Below, in pieces: positions 11,128 through 20,813 of a DNA stretch of 64,000 bases; position 1 is the first letter of the stretch, and the number at the start of each line of letters is the position of its first letter. The stretch spans positions 4,483,501-4,547,500 of the forward strand of contig NC_014623.1 in NCBI RefSeq assembly GCF_000165485.1, written 5' to 3'. The position numbers were made by a program, and so were the translations under genes. Under the pieces are notes generated by a model. That model was not told where the DNA came from, made no database searches, and saw only the letters and a list, made by a program, of their open reading frames with translations. This DNA is from Stigmatella aurantiaca DW4/3-1. Lineage in GTDB: Bacteria; Myxococcota; Myxococcia; Myxococcales; Myxococcaceae.

Positions 11128-11436
11128 ATGGCGACAACGAAGATCCGCATCCGGCTGAAGGCGTACGACTCGAAGCTCCTGGACCAGAGTGCTGGGGAGA
11201 TTGTCGAGACGGCCAAGCGCACGGGCGCCAAGGTGGCTGGTCCAATCCCCCTGCCCACACGCATCAACAAGTTCACGGTTCTGCGGTCGCCGCACGTGGA
11301 CAAGAAGAGCCGCGAGCAGTTCGAGATCCGCACTCACAAGCGCTTGCTCGATATCCTCGAGCCGACCCAGCAGACGCTGGATGCGCTGATGAAGCTGGAT
11401 CTGTCTGCCGGCGTTGACGTCGAGATCAAGTCCTAG
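11128..11436 (+). CDS. rpsJ: 30S ribosomal protein S10
   Basis: A 102-residue S10 (also NusE, a transcription antitermination factor). It begins [20 protein letters not shown] and contains [20 protein letters not shown] and [12 protein letters not shown], both diagnostic. Length is standard. It opens the S10 operon after the promoter at 11001. The next gene is rplD only 51 bases later; rplC, normally between them, is absent. Confidence 0.98.
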   Translation: MATTKIRIRLKAYDSKLLDQSAGEIVETAKRTGAKVAGPIPLPTRINKFTVLRSPHVDKKSREQFEIRTHKRLLDILEPTQQTLDALMKLDLSAGVDVEIKS

Positions 11437-11487
11437 GAAGCGGGGCAGGGTTGGTGCAGTTGCACTCCGACCCCCAAGGAAACTGTC

Positions 11488-12111
11488 ATGGCGAAGTTCA
11501 AGGTAATCGACCTGGATGGCAAGCAGGTGTCGGAGATCGAGCTCTCCGACGAGGTGTTCGGCGCTGAGCCGAACCCCCACCTCTTCTACGAGGTGGCGAA
11601 GATGCAGCAGATCAACAAGCGCCGGGGCACGGTGGGGGTGAAGAACACCTCGCTCGTGAGCGGCGGCGGCAAGAAGCCCTGGAAGCAGAAGGGTACCGGC
11701 CGCGCCCGCCAGGGCTCCATCCGCGCTTCCCACTGGGTGGGCGGCGGTAAGGCGATGGCTCCCAAGGCCCGGGACTACTTCTACCGGCCCCCCCGCAAGG
11801 TTCGCCGCGGCGCGCTCCGCGCCGCGCTGTCCCAGCGGGCCCGGGAGAATGCTCTGTTCATCCTCGACGGCTTCAAGCTGGACGCCCCGAAGACCAAGCA
11901 GGCCTTCGATGTGCTCACCCGGCGCCTGAAGCTGGAGAACGCCCTGGTGGTGGATGACAAGGGCAACAACCACCTTCACCGCAGCGTGCGCAATCTGGCC
12001 CGCTTCGACGTGCTGCCGCCCGAGGGCATCAACCTTGAGTCCGTGCTGCGCCACAAGCAGCTGGTGCTCACCTCGGCCGCCGCGAAGGCCATCCAGGAGG
12101 CCCTGTCATGA
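11488..12111 (+). CDS. rplD: 50S ribosomal protein L4
   Basis: A 207-residue L4 with the extended exit-tunnel loop [19 protein letters not shown] followed by [13 protein letters not shown]. In enterobacteria L4 also represses the S10 operon; no leader match was sought here. The N-terminus [20 protein letters not shown] is complete, showing that it is not a fusion with the missing L3. The last four bases overlap the rplW start (ATGA). Confidence 0.97.
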   Translation: MAKFKVIDLDGKQVSEIELSDEVFGAEPNPHLFYEVAKMQQINKRRGTVGVKNTSLVSGGGKKPWKQKGTGRARQGSIRASHWVGGGKAMAPKARDYFYRPPRKVRRGALRAALSQRARENALFILDGFKLDAPKTKQAFDVLTRRLKLENALVVDDKGNNHLHRSVRNLARFDVLPPEGINLESVLRHKQLVLTSAAAKAIQEALS

Positions 12112-12407
12112 ACATCCACGACGTCATCAAGGGTCCGCTCATCACCGAGAAGCTGGACAAGGCCCGCGAGAAGTTCCGTCAGTACTCCTTCATCGTGGAC
12201 AAGAAGGCCACGAAGATCGATGTGGCCCGCGCGGTGGAGAACCTCTTCAAGGTCTCCGTCGAGGGTGTGCGCACCAACATCGTCCGCGGCAAGACCAAGC
12301 GCGTGGGCCGCAGCATCGGCAAGCGCCCCAACTACAAGAAGGCCGTCGTCACCCTCAAGGCGGGCGACACGATCGAGCTCTTCGAGGGAGGGACGGTCGA
12401 GCCGTAA
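12108..12407 (+). CDS. rplW: 50S ribosomal protein L23
   Basis: A 99-residue L23, at the tunnel exit where SRP and trigger factor dock. [18 protein letters not shown] opens the protein and [20 protein letters not shown] is the signature block. Complete and standard length. Translation is coupled to rplD by a four-base overlap. Confidence 0.97.
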   Translation: MNIHDVIKGPLITEKLDKAREKFRQYSFIVDKKATKIDVARAVENLFKVSVEGVRTNIVRGKTKRVGRSIGKRPNYKKAVVTLKAGDTIELFEGGTVEP

Positions 12408-12433
12408 CCGGCTGACCGTCTGAGGAGACCACC

Positions 12434-13279
12434 ATGGGCATCAAGAAGTACAAGCCGACCTCCGCTGCTCGCCGCCTGATGACGGTGTCCGACTTCGCGG
12501 ACATCACCAAGAGCACGCCTGAGAAGAAGCTGACCGCTCCGCTGAAGCGCTCGGGCGGCCGCAACGTTCACGGCCACATCACCCGCCGTCATCAGGGGGG
12601 TGGTCACAAGCGGCGCTACCGCATCATCGACTTCAAGCGCCTGGACAAGGATGGCGTGCCGGCCAAGGTCGTTGCTGTGGAGTACGACCCGAACCGCACC
12701 GCCAACATCGCGCTGCTGCACTATGCCGACGGCGAGAAGCGCTATATCCTGGCGCCCGTGGGGCTGGCGGTGGGGGACACCCTCTTCGCGGGTTCCACGG
12801 CCGACATCCGGCCGGGCAACTGCCTGCCGCTGCAGAACATCCCGGTGGGTACCATCATCCACAACGTGGAGCTGAAGCCGGGCCGCGGCGGGCAGATCAT
12901 CCGCTCCGCCGGGACCTCGGGCCAGCTGATGGCCAAGGAAGACCGTTACGCTCAGGTGCGTCTGCCCTCGGGCGCGGTGCGCAAGGTGCTCATCGAGTGC
13001 CGCGCCACCGTGGGCCAGATTGGCAACATCGAGCATGAGATCATCCGCGTTGGCAAGGCGGGTAAGAGCCGCTGGCTGGGCATCCGGCCCACCGTCCGCG
13101 GTCTGGCGATGAACCCCGTGGACCACCCGCACGGTGGTGGTGAGGGTAAGTCCGGCCAGGGTAACCCGCATCCGGTGTCGCCGTGGGGTAAGAAGACCAA
13201 GGGTCTCACCACCCGCACCAACAAGCGGACCGACAAGTTCATCGTCAGCGGGCGCCGGCAGGGCGCGCGCAGCCAGTAG
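12434..13279 (+). CDS. rplB: 50S ribosomal protein L2
   Basis: A 281-residue L2, near the peptidyl-transferase centre. The conserved stretch [18 protein letters not shown] carries the histidine long implicated in peptidyl-transfer function. [21 protein letters not shown] is also diagnostic. Start ATG at 12434 has GAGGAGA upstream. Complete. Confidence 0.98.
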   Translation: MGIKKYKPTSAARRLMTVSDFADITKSTPEKKLTAPLKRSGGRNVHGHITRRHQGGGHKRRYRIIDFKRLDKDGVPAKVVAVEYDPNRTANIALLHYADGEKRYILAPVGLAVGDTLFAGSTADIRPGNCLPLQNIPVGTIIHNVELKPGRGGQIIRSAGTSGQLMAKEDRYAQVRLPSGAVRKVLIECRATVGQIGNIEHEIIRVGKAGKSRWLGIRPTVRGLAMNPVDHPHGGGEGKSGQGNPHPVSPWGKKTKGLTTRTNKRTDKFIVSGRRQGARSQ

Positions 13280-13301
13280 CCCGTAGACTGAGGATTTCGA
13301 C

Positions 13302-13589
13302 ATGGCTCGTTCGATTAAGAAGGGACCGTTCGTCGATGATCACCTCCTGAAGAAGGTGGAGGACATGATCAAGACGAACCAGAAGAAGGTCGTGAAGACC
13401 TGGTCGCGCCGCTCCACCATTCTCCCCGAGTTCGTGGGGCACACCTTCGCGGTGCACAATGGGAAGAAGTTCATCCCGGTGTTCGTGACGGAGAACATGG
13501 TGGGTCACAAGCTCGGCGAGTTCGCGCCGACGCGCACCTTCGGTGGGCACTCGGCGGAGAAGAAGGTCGCCAAGGCGCCCGGGAAGTAA
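13302..13589 (+). CDS. rpsS: 30S ribosomal protein S19
   Basis: A 95-residue S19, which contacts S13 and the A-site tRNA in the small-subunit head. [40 protein letters not shown] and [17 protein letters not shown] are all family signatures. Complete; followed after 14 bases by rplV. Confidence 0.98.
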   Translation: MARSIKKGPFVDDHLLKKVEDMIKTNQKKVVKTWSRRSTILPEFVGHTFAVHNGKKFIPVFVTENMVGHKLGEFAPTRTFGGHSAEKKVAKAPGK

Positions 13590-13603
13590 CGGAGACGATG
13601 ACG

Positions 13604-13948
13604 ATGGATTCCACTGCACACCTGCGGCACGTCCGCATGTCTCCCCGGAAGCTCTCGCTGGTGGCGGCGCTCGTCCGCGGTAAGTCGGTCGAGGCGGCCC
13701 TCCACATCCTGAAGTTCACCCCCCGCGCGGCCTCGGCCCCGGTGGCCAAGCTCATCAAGAGCGCCGTGGCCAACGCGACCGACAAGTCCAAGGGTCAGGT
13801 TGACGTGGACACGCTCTACGTGAAGACCATCTCCGTGGACCAGGGGCCCACCCAGCGCCGGTATATGCCGCGCGCCATGGGCCGCGCGACCCCCATCAAC
13901 AAGAAGAGCAGCCACGTTCACGTGGTTCTGTCCGAGGCGAAGAAGTAG
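13604..13948 (+). CDS. rplV: 50S ribosomal protein L22
   Basis: A 114-residue L22, a tunnel-lining protein. I use the ATG at 13604 ([16 protein letters not shown]) because the GGAG at 13591-13594 is nine bases before it; the ATG at 13598 would be only three bases away. [20 protein letters not shown] and the tunnel hairpin [20 protein letters not shown] identify the family. Complete. Confidence 0.96.
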   Translation: MDSTAHLRHVRMSPRKLSLVAALVRGKSVEAALHILKFTPRAASAPVAKLIKSAVANATDKSKGQVDVDTLYVKTISVDQGPTQRRYMPRAMGRATPINKKSSHVHVVLSEAKK

Positions 13949-13985
13949 CCCCCCGGGCCTTACTCGATTTCGAAGGAGAAGCACG

Positions 13986-14648
<663 letters not shown>

Positions 14649-14704
14649 ATTTGAGCTCCCCGGGGCACCATGGGTGCCCCGCTTGGGACTGAAGGACACC
14701 GACG

Positions 14705-15124
14705 ATGCTCCAGCCTGCTCGTACCAAGTACCGCAAGATGCACAAGGGCCGCATGCACGGCCAGGCCCACCGTGGCAGTGATCTCACCTACGGTGAGTTC
14801 GGCCTGGTGACCCTGCAGCCGGGGTGGATCACCTCCCGGCAGATCGAGGCGGCCCGTATCGCGATGACCCGTCACGTGAAGCGTGGCGGCAAGATCTGGA
14901 TCCGGATCTTCCCGGACAAGCCCATCACGAAGAAGCCCGCCGAGACCCGTATGGGTACCGGTAAGGGAGGCGTGGAGTACTACGTGGCCGTGGTGAAGCC
15001 GGGCCGCGTCCTCTACGAGATGGAGGGCATGACGCCCGAGGTGGCCACCGGAGCCCTGAAGTTGGCGCAGGCGAAGCTGCCTGTCCTCACCAAGATCGTG
15101 ACCCGCAGCGAGCTGTCGCTCTAG
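14705..15124 (+). CDS. rplP: 50S ribosomal protein L16
   Basis: A 139-residue L16, an A-site-proximal large-subunit protein. [38 protein letters not shown] and [19 protein letters not shown] are diagnostic. Complete and standard length. Confidence 0.98.
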   Translation: MLQPARTKYRKMHKGRMHGQAHRGSDLTYGEFGLVTLQPGWITSRQIEAARIAMTRHVKRGGKIWIRIFPDKPITKKPAETRMGTGKGGVEYYVAVVKPGRVLYEMEGMTPEVATGALKLAQAKLPVLTKIVTRSELSL

Positions 15125-15146
15125 GCCACAAGCGAGGAGACCGAAG

Positions 15147-15362
15147 ATGGCGACTGCGAAAGAGTTGAAGGAATTGTCGGCAGAGGACCTGAAGAAGCGC
15201 GCGGATGAACTGCGCGGCACGCTCTTTCAGGACCGGCTGAGCATGCGGACGGGCAATCTGGACAGCCCCTCTCAGCGTACCCAGCACCGGCGTGACCTGG
15301 CCCGTATCCTGACCGTCCTGGGCGAGAAGACCCGGGCTGAGAAGGCGGCCAAAAAGGCTTGA
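15147..15362 (+). CDS. rpmC: 50S ribosomal protein L29
   Basis: A 71-residue L29 at the tunnel exit. ELKELSAEDLKKRADELRG and RTQHRRDLARILTVLGEK match the two-helix family. Complete; 22 bases after rplP. Confidence 0.96.
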   Translation: MATAKELKELSAEDLKKRADELRGTLFQDRLSMRTGNLDSPSQRTQHRRDLARILTVLGEKTRAEKAAKKA

Positions 15363-15434
15363 CGGCGTGTCCCTCCGGGGACGTGGCCGTCACCGGGACG
15401 TCCCGGGGACACTGATTGACAGGCGAGATTCACG

Positions 15435-15752
15435 ATGGCTGAAGCGACCCAGACCACCTCCGCTCCCGCGACCTCCACCCGTGGCCGTCCCAAGACGCGC
15501 GTGGGGATCGTCACCTCGAACAAGATGCAGAAGACGGTGGTTGTCACCGTCCAGCGCCGCGCGGCTCACCCGAAGTACGGGAAGATCATGAGCATGCGCG
15601 AGAAGTACAAGGCGCATGTCGAGGACCACGACTACCCGAAGAAGATCACCATCAACGAGGGTGACCGCGTGCGCATCGCTGAGACGCGTCCTTCCTCGAA
15701 GGACAAGCGGTGGCGGGTGGTTGAGGTGATCGAGAAGAGCAAGAACGTCTGA
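15435..15752 (+). CDS. rpsQ: 30S ribosomal protein S17 with N-terminal extension
   Basis: A 105-residue S17, an early 16S-binding OB-fold protein. The core starts at [20 protein letters not shown] and continues [14 protein letters not shown]. About 16 residues of Ala/Thr/Ser-rich sequence precede it, which most S17 proteins lack. A good start context supports the longer form. It is followed by a 105-base gap before rplN. Confidence 0.96.
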   Translation: MAEATQTTSAPATSTRGRPKTRVGIVTSNKMQKTVVVTVQRRAAHPKYGKIMSMREKYKAHVEDHDYPKKITINEGDRVRIAETRPSSKDKRWRVVEVIEKSKNV

Positions 15753-15857
15753 GCCACGTGTGTGCCCGTGGCGCCTCCGGCGCCTGGGCGGCTCGAGCCG
15801 CGCGCCCTCATCCTCAGCGGATGGGGGCTGCCGTAGGATCCTAGAGGAGACTTCCAG

Positions 15858-16226
15858 ATGATTCAGATGACGAGCGTGCTCGACGTGGCCGACAACTCGG
15901 GCGCCAAGAAGGTGTTCTGCATCAAGGTGCTCGGTGGCTCGAAGCGCAAGTATGCGTCGATCGGCGACGTGATCGTCGTGTCGATCCGCGAGGCCCTTCC
16001 GAACTCGAAGGTGAAGAAGGGCGATGTGGCCAAGGCCGTCATCGTGCGCACCAAGCACGAGGTGGGTCGGCCCGATGGCAGCTACATCAAGTTCGACGGC
16101 AACTCCGCGGTCCTCATCAACAAGGACCTGGAGCCCATCGGGACGCGCATCTTCGGGCCGGTGGCCCGTGAGCTCCGCGCCCGCAAGTTCATGAAGATCA
16201 TCTCGCTCGCGCCGGAAGTCCTCTAA
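15858..16226 (+). CDS. rplN: 50S ribosomal protein L14
   Basis: A 122-residue L14, which contacts L19 and 16S rRNA at a subunit bridge. [19 protein letters not shown] and [20 protein letters not shown] are signature blocks at both ends. Complete. GAGGAGA lies upstream of the ATG. Confidence 0.98.
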   Translation: MIQMTSVLDVADNSGAKKVFCIKVLGGSKRKYASIGDVIVVSIREALPNSKVKKGDVAKAVIVRTKHEVGRPDGSYIKFDGNSAVLINKDLEPIGTRIFGPVARELRARKFMKIISLAPEVL

Positions 16227-16266
16227 AGGACGTCCGGCCCGCCGGTGAGCAGCCAGAGAGGAAGCC

Positions 16267-16596
16267 ATGCAGAAGCTGAAAGTGGGAGATACCGTGCAGG
16301 TCATCTCGGGCAAGGAACGCTCCGAGAAGACACCGGCGAGCAAGCGCGGGAAGGTGCTGAAGATTGACCGTGAGGCCGATCGCGTGACGGTGGAAGGACT
16401 TCGGACCGTCAAGCGGCACCTGCGCAAGACCGCCCAGAGCCCCGAAGGGGGCATCGTCGACAAGCCGGGCACCATCGCGCTGTCGAACGTCCAGGTGGTG
16501 TGCACCAAGTGCGACAAGCCGACGCGGGTGGGCATCAAGGCCGAGGGCGACGCGAAGAAGCGGTTCTGCAAGAACTGCGACGCCCTCATTGACTAG
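16267..16596 (+). CDS. rplX: 50S ribosomal protein L24
   Basis: A 109-residue L24, an assembly initiator with an N-terminal KOW motif (KVGDTVQVISGKERSEKTPA). The C-terminus keeps both CxxC pairs of the zinc-ribbon form (CTKC and CKNC), so this is a zinc-binding version. Complete. A strong intrinsic terminator follows at 16665-16701. Confidence 0.97.
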   Translation: MQKLKVGDTVQVISGKERSEKTPASKRGKVLKIDREADRVTVEGLRTVKRHLRKTAQSPEGGIVDKPGTIALSNVQVVCTKCDKPTRVGIKAEGDAKKRFCKNCDALID

Positions 16597-16664
16597 GAAG
16601 CCGGGTTCGGGCATGTATGCGCGCCCTTTGGCCCCCGGGCCAGAGGCGGGCAGGCAGCCTTTTT

Positions 16665-16701
16665 AGAGGGTCCGAAGTTCCGGGGCCCTCTCCGTGTTTT
16701 T
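16665..16701 (+). terminator. Intrinsic terminator or attenuator between rplX and rplE
   Basis: AGAGGG (16665-16670) pairs with CCCTCT (16686-16691). The stem is extended by CC/GG after a bulged T, and TTTTT follows at 16697-16701. This is the classic intrinsic-terminator layout, placed inside the ribosomal run with 172 bases between the flanking genes. It would reduce downstream expression unless antitermination or a second promoter operates. Confidence 0.7.
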
Positions 16702-16768
16702 ACGATTTCAGATGTACTGATCGGAGTCGCTGGGTTCAGGACGGCGCTCCGAAGCAGAGGACCGACAG

Positions 16769-17425
16769 ATGGCTGATGAGAAGAAGCCCGAGCAGAAGGA
16801 AAAGAAGGAAAAGAAGGGCCGCAAGAAGGAAGACGTCAAGAAGGCTGGCTTTGCGGCCAACATCGAGGAGGGGCTTGAGTCGAAGCCTGCCCGGCTGAAG
16901 CTGCGCTTCCGCAAGGAAGGCGTCCCGGCCCTCATGAAGGAGCTGAGCCTGAAGAACCCGCTCCAGGTTCCGCGGCTCGAGAAGATCGTCGTCAACATGG
17001 GTCTGGGCGAGGCGCTCGCCAACAACAAGATCCTGGAGTCGGCGGTGGACCAGCTGGGTGCCATCACCGGCCAGAAGCCCGTGGTGACCCGCGCCCGCAA
17101 GTCGATCGCGAACTTCAAGCTGCGTCAGGGCCAGGCCATCGGCTGCGCCGTCACGCTGCGCGGCGACCGGATGTACGAGTTCCTGGACCGCCTCATCTCC
17201 GTCGCGCTGCCGCGCGTGCGTGACTTCAAGGGCGTGTCCCCCAAGGCCTTCGACGGGAAGGGCAACTACACGCTCGGCGTGCGAGAGCAGATCATCTTCC
17301 CGGAAATCAACTACGACCAGATCGAGAAGGTGAAGGGGCTCAACATCAGCTTCGTCACCACCGCCCAGAACGACGAGCAGGGGCTGGCGCTGATGCGTCA
17401 CTTCGGCATGCCGTTCCGCCAGTAA
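16769..17425 (+). CDS. rplE: 50S ribosomal protein L5 with lysine-rich N-terminal extension
   Basis: A 218-residue L5, which binds 5S rRNA and contacts S13 and the P-site tRNA. The core begins near residue 45 ([20 protein letters not shown]) and contains [20 protein letters not shown] and [15 protein letters not shown]. About 40 residues of Lys/Glu-rich sequence precede it, making the protein longer than the usual ~180. The ATG at 16769 is the first in frame and the extension is in phase, so it looks real. Its role is unknown; rRNA contact is plausible. Confidence 0.96.
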   Translation: MADEKKPEQKEKKEKKGRKKEDVKKAGFAANIEEGLESKPARLKLRFRKEGVPALMKELSLKNPLQVPRLEKIVVNMGLGEALANNKILESAVDQLGAITGQKPVVTRARKSIANFKLRQGQAIGCAVTLRGDRMYEFLDRLISVALPRVRDFKGVSPKAFDGKGNYTLGVREQIIFPEINYDQIEKVKGLNISFVTTAQNDEQGLALMRHFGMPFRQ

Positions 17426-17445
17426 TTCCGAGGAATTCAAGCTCC

Positions 17446-17631
17446 ATGGCCAAGCTCTCCAAAATCGCCCAGGCGAAGCGCAAGCCGAAGTTCTCGGTGC
17501 GCAAGTACAACCGCTGCCCGCTGTGCGGCCGTCCGCGCGCGTTCCTGCGGAAGTTCCAGATGTGCCGTATCTGCCTGCGCCTGCGGGCGCTGCGCGGTGA
17601 GATCACCGGCGTCACCAAGTCGTCCTGGTAG
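17446..17631 (+). CDS. rpsN: 30S ribosomal protein S14, zinc-binding (type Z)
   Basis: A 61-residue short S14 of the C+ (zinc) type, with CPLC and CRIC ligand pairs around [12 protein letters not shown]. It begins [20 protein letters not shown]. Complete; 20 bases after rplE. Confidence 0.97.
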   Translation: MAKLSKIAQAKRKPKFSVRKYNRCPLCGRPRAFLRKFQMCRICLRLRALRGEITGVTKSSW

Positions 17632-17667
17632 CCGGACAGCGGGTGTCCGGGCCCTGAAGAGGGGCCC
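17632..17667 (+). promoter_or_regulatory. Two overlapping hairpins after rpsN
   Basis: CCGGACA/TGTCCGG (17632-17638 with 17644-17650) and GGGCCC/GGGCCC (17649-17654 with 17662-17667) are alternative or adjacent stems just after the rpsN stop. They share two bases, so both cannot form fully. The 167-base gap before rpsH contains no gene. This position is where S8 regulates in Escherichia coli (rplX-rplE), but only by analogy; function is unproven. Confidence 0.45.
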
Positions 17668-17798
17668 GGCGCATCCAGGTGCCAGACATGGCACCGAAGC
17701 AGTGAAGCAGTGCGAGCGCGGCGAACCCCCGGGATGGGCCCGGCAGGCGCGGCGGTCGGAATCGCGGGGACACCACCCCCGCCTGGAAGGTATCACCC

Positions 17799-18200
17799 AT
17801 GTCGGTCATCAATGATCCTGTCGGCGACATGCTGACCCGCCTGCGCAACGCCTCGCGCGCGCGGCATGACAAGGTCGTCATTCCCCACTCGAAGCTGAAG
17901 GTCGAGATCATCCGCGTCCTGAAGGACGAGGGATACATCGGGGAGTACACCATCCACGAGCGTCAGCCCCAGAACGAGATCAGCGTTCAGCTGAAGTACG
18001 GCCAGGACCGCAGCTCGGCCATCACCGGCATCAAGCGCGTGTCCAAGCCGGGCCTGCGCCGGTACGTGCCGGTGCGCGACATTCCCCGCGTGCTCGGTGG
18101 CCTGGGGATCGCCGTGCTGTCCACCTCGAAGGGGGTTCTGTCGGACAGCGAGGCGCGGAAGCAGAACATCGGCGGCGAGATTCTCTGCACCGTCTACTAG
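17799..18200 (+). CDS. rpsH: 30S ribosomal protein S8
   Basis: A 133-residue S8, a central-domain assembly protein. It begins [20 protein letters not shown] and ends [20 protein letters not shown] followed by a short GGEILC tail, the C-terminal signature of the family. Complete. Confidence 0.98.
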   Translation: MSVINDPVGDMLTRLRNASRARHDKVVIPHSKLKVEIIRVLKDEGYIGEYTIHERQPQNEISVQLKYGQDRSSAITGIKRVSKPGLRRYVPVRDIPRVLGGLGIAVLSTSKGVLSDSEARKQNIGGEILCTVY

Positions 18201-18264
18201 CCAGCCGCCTGGTGCTGCTGTCCCTGAGAAGGGACGCGCTCCGGGCAGATCGTATGAGGCAATC

Positions 18265-18831
18265 ATGAGTCGGATTGGAAAACTGCCGATCAAGCTGGGC
18301 GACAAGACGAAGGCCATCGTCGCCGGGCAGAAGGTCAATTTCGAGGGCCCCAAGGGCAAGCTCTCCGTCGATCTCCCCGCCAAGGTGAAGGTGGAGGTGA
18401 AGGACGGCCAGGTGAACGTGCTGCGCGAGGACGATTCGCGTGAGGCCCGCAGCCTGCACGGCCTGGCGCGCACCATCTTGGCCAACGCGGCCAAGGGTGT
18501 GAGCACCGGCTTCGAGCGCCGCCTGGACATCCGGGGCGTCGGTTTCCGCGCGGAGGTCAAGGGCAAGACCGTTCAGCTGGCCCTGGGCTACTCGCACCCA
18601 GTGGTGTTCAACCTCCCGGAGGGCGTGACGGCCGAGGTGGACAAGGCCCCGCGCACCGAGGACAGCCTGCCCACGCTAGGGCTGACCCTTCGCTCCGCGG
18701 ACAAGGAGGCCCTGGGGGCCGCCGCCGTGAAGATCCGCGCCCTGCGCCCGCCCGAGCCGTACAAGGGCAAGGGCATCAAGTACGCGGATGAGAAGGTTCG
18801 CCGCAAGGAAGGCAAGACCGGTACGACCTAG
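18265..18831 (+). CDS. rplF: 50S ribosomal protein L6
   Basis: A 188-residue L6, near the factor-binding site of the large subunit. The start MSRIGKLPIKLGD at the ATG at 18265 matches the family N-terminus; longer in-frame readings are not L6. The C-terminal block RPPEPYKGKGIKYADEKVRR is diagnostic. Complete. Confidence 0.97.
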   Translation: MSRIGKLPIKLGDKTKAIVAGQKVNFEGPKGKLSVDLPAKVKVEVKDGQVNVLREDDSREARSLHGLARTILANAAKGVSTGFERRLDIRGVGFRAEVKGKTVQLALGYSHPVVFNLPEGVTAEVDKAPRTEDSLPTLGLTLRSADKEALGAAAVKIRALRPPEPYKGKGIKYADEKVRRKEGKTGTT

Positions 18832-18936
18832 TCGTCGTCCGTGTCCTGAACGTTCAACCCCGCGGGCCCGGAAGCGGCCTCGCGCTCATCCGGCGGTGGA
18901 AGGCCGCATCACCGCCGGACGGAAAAGGAAGCAGCC

Positions 18937-19290
18937 ATGTCGGTTGTTGATGCCCGTATCAAGAGGAAGAACCGCATCCGCAAGAAGCTCTCGGGGAGCT
19001 CCGAGCGCCCGCGGCTCACGGTCTACAAGAGCTTGAAGCACATCTATGCCCAGGTGGTGGATGACTCCACCGGCAAGACGCTGGCGTACGCGTCGTCCCT
19101 GTCCAAGGAGCTGAAGGGCCAGGACGAGGGTGACAAGAAGGAAGCCGCCAAGCGCGTGGGCAAGCTCATCGCCGAGAAGTGCAAGGTGGCCAATGTGGAG
19201 GCGGTGGTGTTCGACCGCAATGGCTTCCCGTACCATGGGCGAATTGCCGCCGTGGCTGACGCCGCCCGCGAGGCCGGGCTGAAGTTCTAA
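18937..19290 (+). CDS. rplR: 50S ribosomal protein L18
   Basis: A 117-residue L18, a 5S rRNA-binding protein. [20 protein letters not shown] and the ending [20 protein letters not shown] are typical. Complete; spacing to rpsE is 23 bases. Confidence 0.97.
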   Translation: MSVVDARIKRKNRIRKKLSGSSERPRLTVYKSLKHIYAQVVDDSTGKTLAYASSLSKELKGQDEGDKKEAAKRVGKLIAEKCKVANVEAVVFDRNGFPYHGRIAAVADAAREAGLKF

Positions 19291-19313
19291 GAATTCGAAA
19301 GGAAGCTCTCCAA

Positions 19314-19835
19314 GTGGCAACTCCGATCAATCCGAACGATCTGGACCTCACCGATCGCGTGGTGAACATCAACCGCGTGGCCAAGGTGGTGAAGGGTGGC
19401 CGCCGTTTCTCGTTCGCCGCCCTGGTGGTGGTGGGCGATGGCAACGGCCACGTCGGCATCGGCCTGGGCAAGGCCAACGAGGTCCCCGAGGCCATCCGCA
19501 AGGGTGGCGAGAATGCGAAGAAGAACCTGTTCCGAGTGCCGCTGATGGGTCACACCATCCCGCACGAGGTGCTCGGTCACTTCGGCGCTGGCTGGGTGCT
19601 GCTCAAGCCGGCCACCGAAGGTACGGGCGTCATCGCCGGTGGTGCGGTGCGCGCGGTTCTCGAGGCGGCGGGCATCCGCAACATCCTGACGAAGAGCCAG
19701 GGGTCGCGGAATCCGCACAACGTGCTGAAGGCCACGATGGCGGGCCTGAAGCGGCTGCGCTCGGCCGAGCAGGTGTCCCGGCTGCGTGGCAAGGACGTCG
19801 AGGCGGGCAAGCTCGCCGGTGAGGCGCGAGGCTAG
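19314..19835 (+). CDS. rpsE: 30S ribosomal protein S5
   Basis: A 173-residue S5, involved in decoding fidelity. The start is a GTG at 19314 with GAAAGGAAG upstream. [20 protein letters not shown] and [20 protein letters not shown] are family signatures. Complete; the rpmD start is two bases after its stop. Confidence 0.97.
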   Translation: MATPINPNDLDLTDRVVNINRVAKVVKGGRRFSFAALVVVGDGNGHVGIGLGKANEVPEAIRKGGENAKKNLFRVPLMGHTIPHEVLGHFGAGWVLLKPATEGTGVIAGGAVRAVLEAAGIRNILTKSQGSRNPHNVLKATMAGLKRLRSAEQVSRLRGKDVEAGKLAGEARG

Positions 19836-19837
19836 TC

Positions 19838-20098
19838 ATGGCGATCAAGATCAAGCTCGTGAAGAGTTTCTCGGGCTCCTCCGAGGACATCGTCTCCTCC
19901 ATCCGCGGCCTGGGCCTGAAGAAGTTCGGCGACGAGCGGATTCTGAAGGACACCCCGTCCATTCGCGGGATCGTGTTCAAGGTGAAGCACCTGGTCTCCA
20001 GCGAGAAGGTGAGCCAGGAGGCTCCGGCGCCCAAGCGCCGCAAGCCCAGGAAGATCGTTGCCCGGGACCGGGCGCGCGCCAAGGCGGCCAAGGGCTAG
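19838..20098 (+). CDS. rpmD: 50S ribosomal protein L30 with C-terminal basic tail
   Basis: An 86-residue L30. The core (residues 1-60) has KIKLVKSFSGSSEDIVSSIR and DTPSIRGIVFKVKHLV. The usual length is about 60; here about 26 residues rich in Lys, Arg and Ala follow (APKRRKPRKIVARDRARAKA). The tail is in frame and shares the local codon bias, so it looks genuine. Confidence 0.95.
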   Translation: MAIKIKLVKSFSGSSEDIVSSIRGLGLKKFGDERILKDTPSIRGIVFKVKHLVSSEKVSQEAPAPKRRKPRKIVARDRARAKAAKG

Positions 20099-20155
20099 CA
20101 CGGACTTATTCCGCGGTGGCCCCCTCGGGGTGTCCGCCGCGCACGAGGATTGAAG

Positions 20156-20686
20156 ATGTCGACGACTCTCAACAACCTGAAGCGGCCTCACAACTCCTGG
20201 CACCGCAAGAAGCGGGTGGGCCGCGGCCAGGGCAGCGGTCTGGGCAAGACGGCCGGCCGCGGTGGCAAGGGCCAGAAGGCCCGTTCTGGCAACATGCGGT
20301 TCGAGGGCTTCGAGGGCGGCCAGAGCCCGCTGCAGCGCCGGCTCCCGAAGTTCGGCTTCACCTCGCCCAATCGCACCACCTATGCGGTGGTGAACCTGTC
20401 GGACCTGGAGCGCCAGTTCGACGCGGGCGCCACGGTGGACGAGGCCACGCTGAAGAGCGCGGGCTTGGTCAAGGGCCGCTACGATGGCGTGAAGGTGCTG
20501 GGGCAGGGCGAGCTGTCGAAGAAACTGACGGTGAAGGCGCACAAGCTCTCGGACAAGGCCAAGGAGGCCATCGAGAAGGCGGGTGGGGCGGTCGAGCTCA
20601 TTCCGCTGGTGGCGCACAAGCCGGAGTCCGCGTCCAAGGCGCACGCGGGCAAGGGCGTCAAGGCCCCCCGGCAGCCAAAGGCTTGA
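20156..20686 (+). CDS. rplO: 50S ribosomal protein L15 with C-terminal extension
   Basis: A 176-residue L15. I use the ATG at 20156 (MSTTLNNLKRP), eight bases after GAGG; a TTG at 20150 is also in frame. The Gly-rich N-terminal rRNA-binding arm (RVGRGQGSGLGKTAGRGGKG) is typical. Residues beyond about 150 (HKPESASKAHAGKGVKAPRQ) are a basic tail longer than in most L15 proteins. Confidence 0.96.
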   Translation: MSTTLNNLKRPHNSWHRKKRVGRGQGSGLGKTAGRGGKGQKARSGNMRFEGFEGGQSPLQRRLPKFGFTSPNRTTYAVVNLSDLERQFDAGATVDEATLKSAGLVKGRYDGVKVLGQGELSKKLTVKAHKLSDKAKEAIEKAGGAVELIPLVAHKPESASKAHAGKGVKAPRQPKA

Positions 20687-20813
20687 GCGTGTTGGGCGCG
20701 CATCACTTGCAGGTGGTGCGCGCCTTTTCGCTTGTGTAGGCTCTCGCGCCCCTCTCCGTTCTGGACAGGGGCGCTTGTTCTGTCAGCACTTTTCCGAAGG
20801 GGATGGCTCCCAC

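Noticed and set aside
11488-12111. rplD as an L3-L4 fusion to explain the missing rplC
   Set aside because: The protein is 207 residues with a normal L4 start and no L3 sequence.
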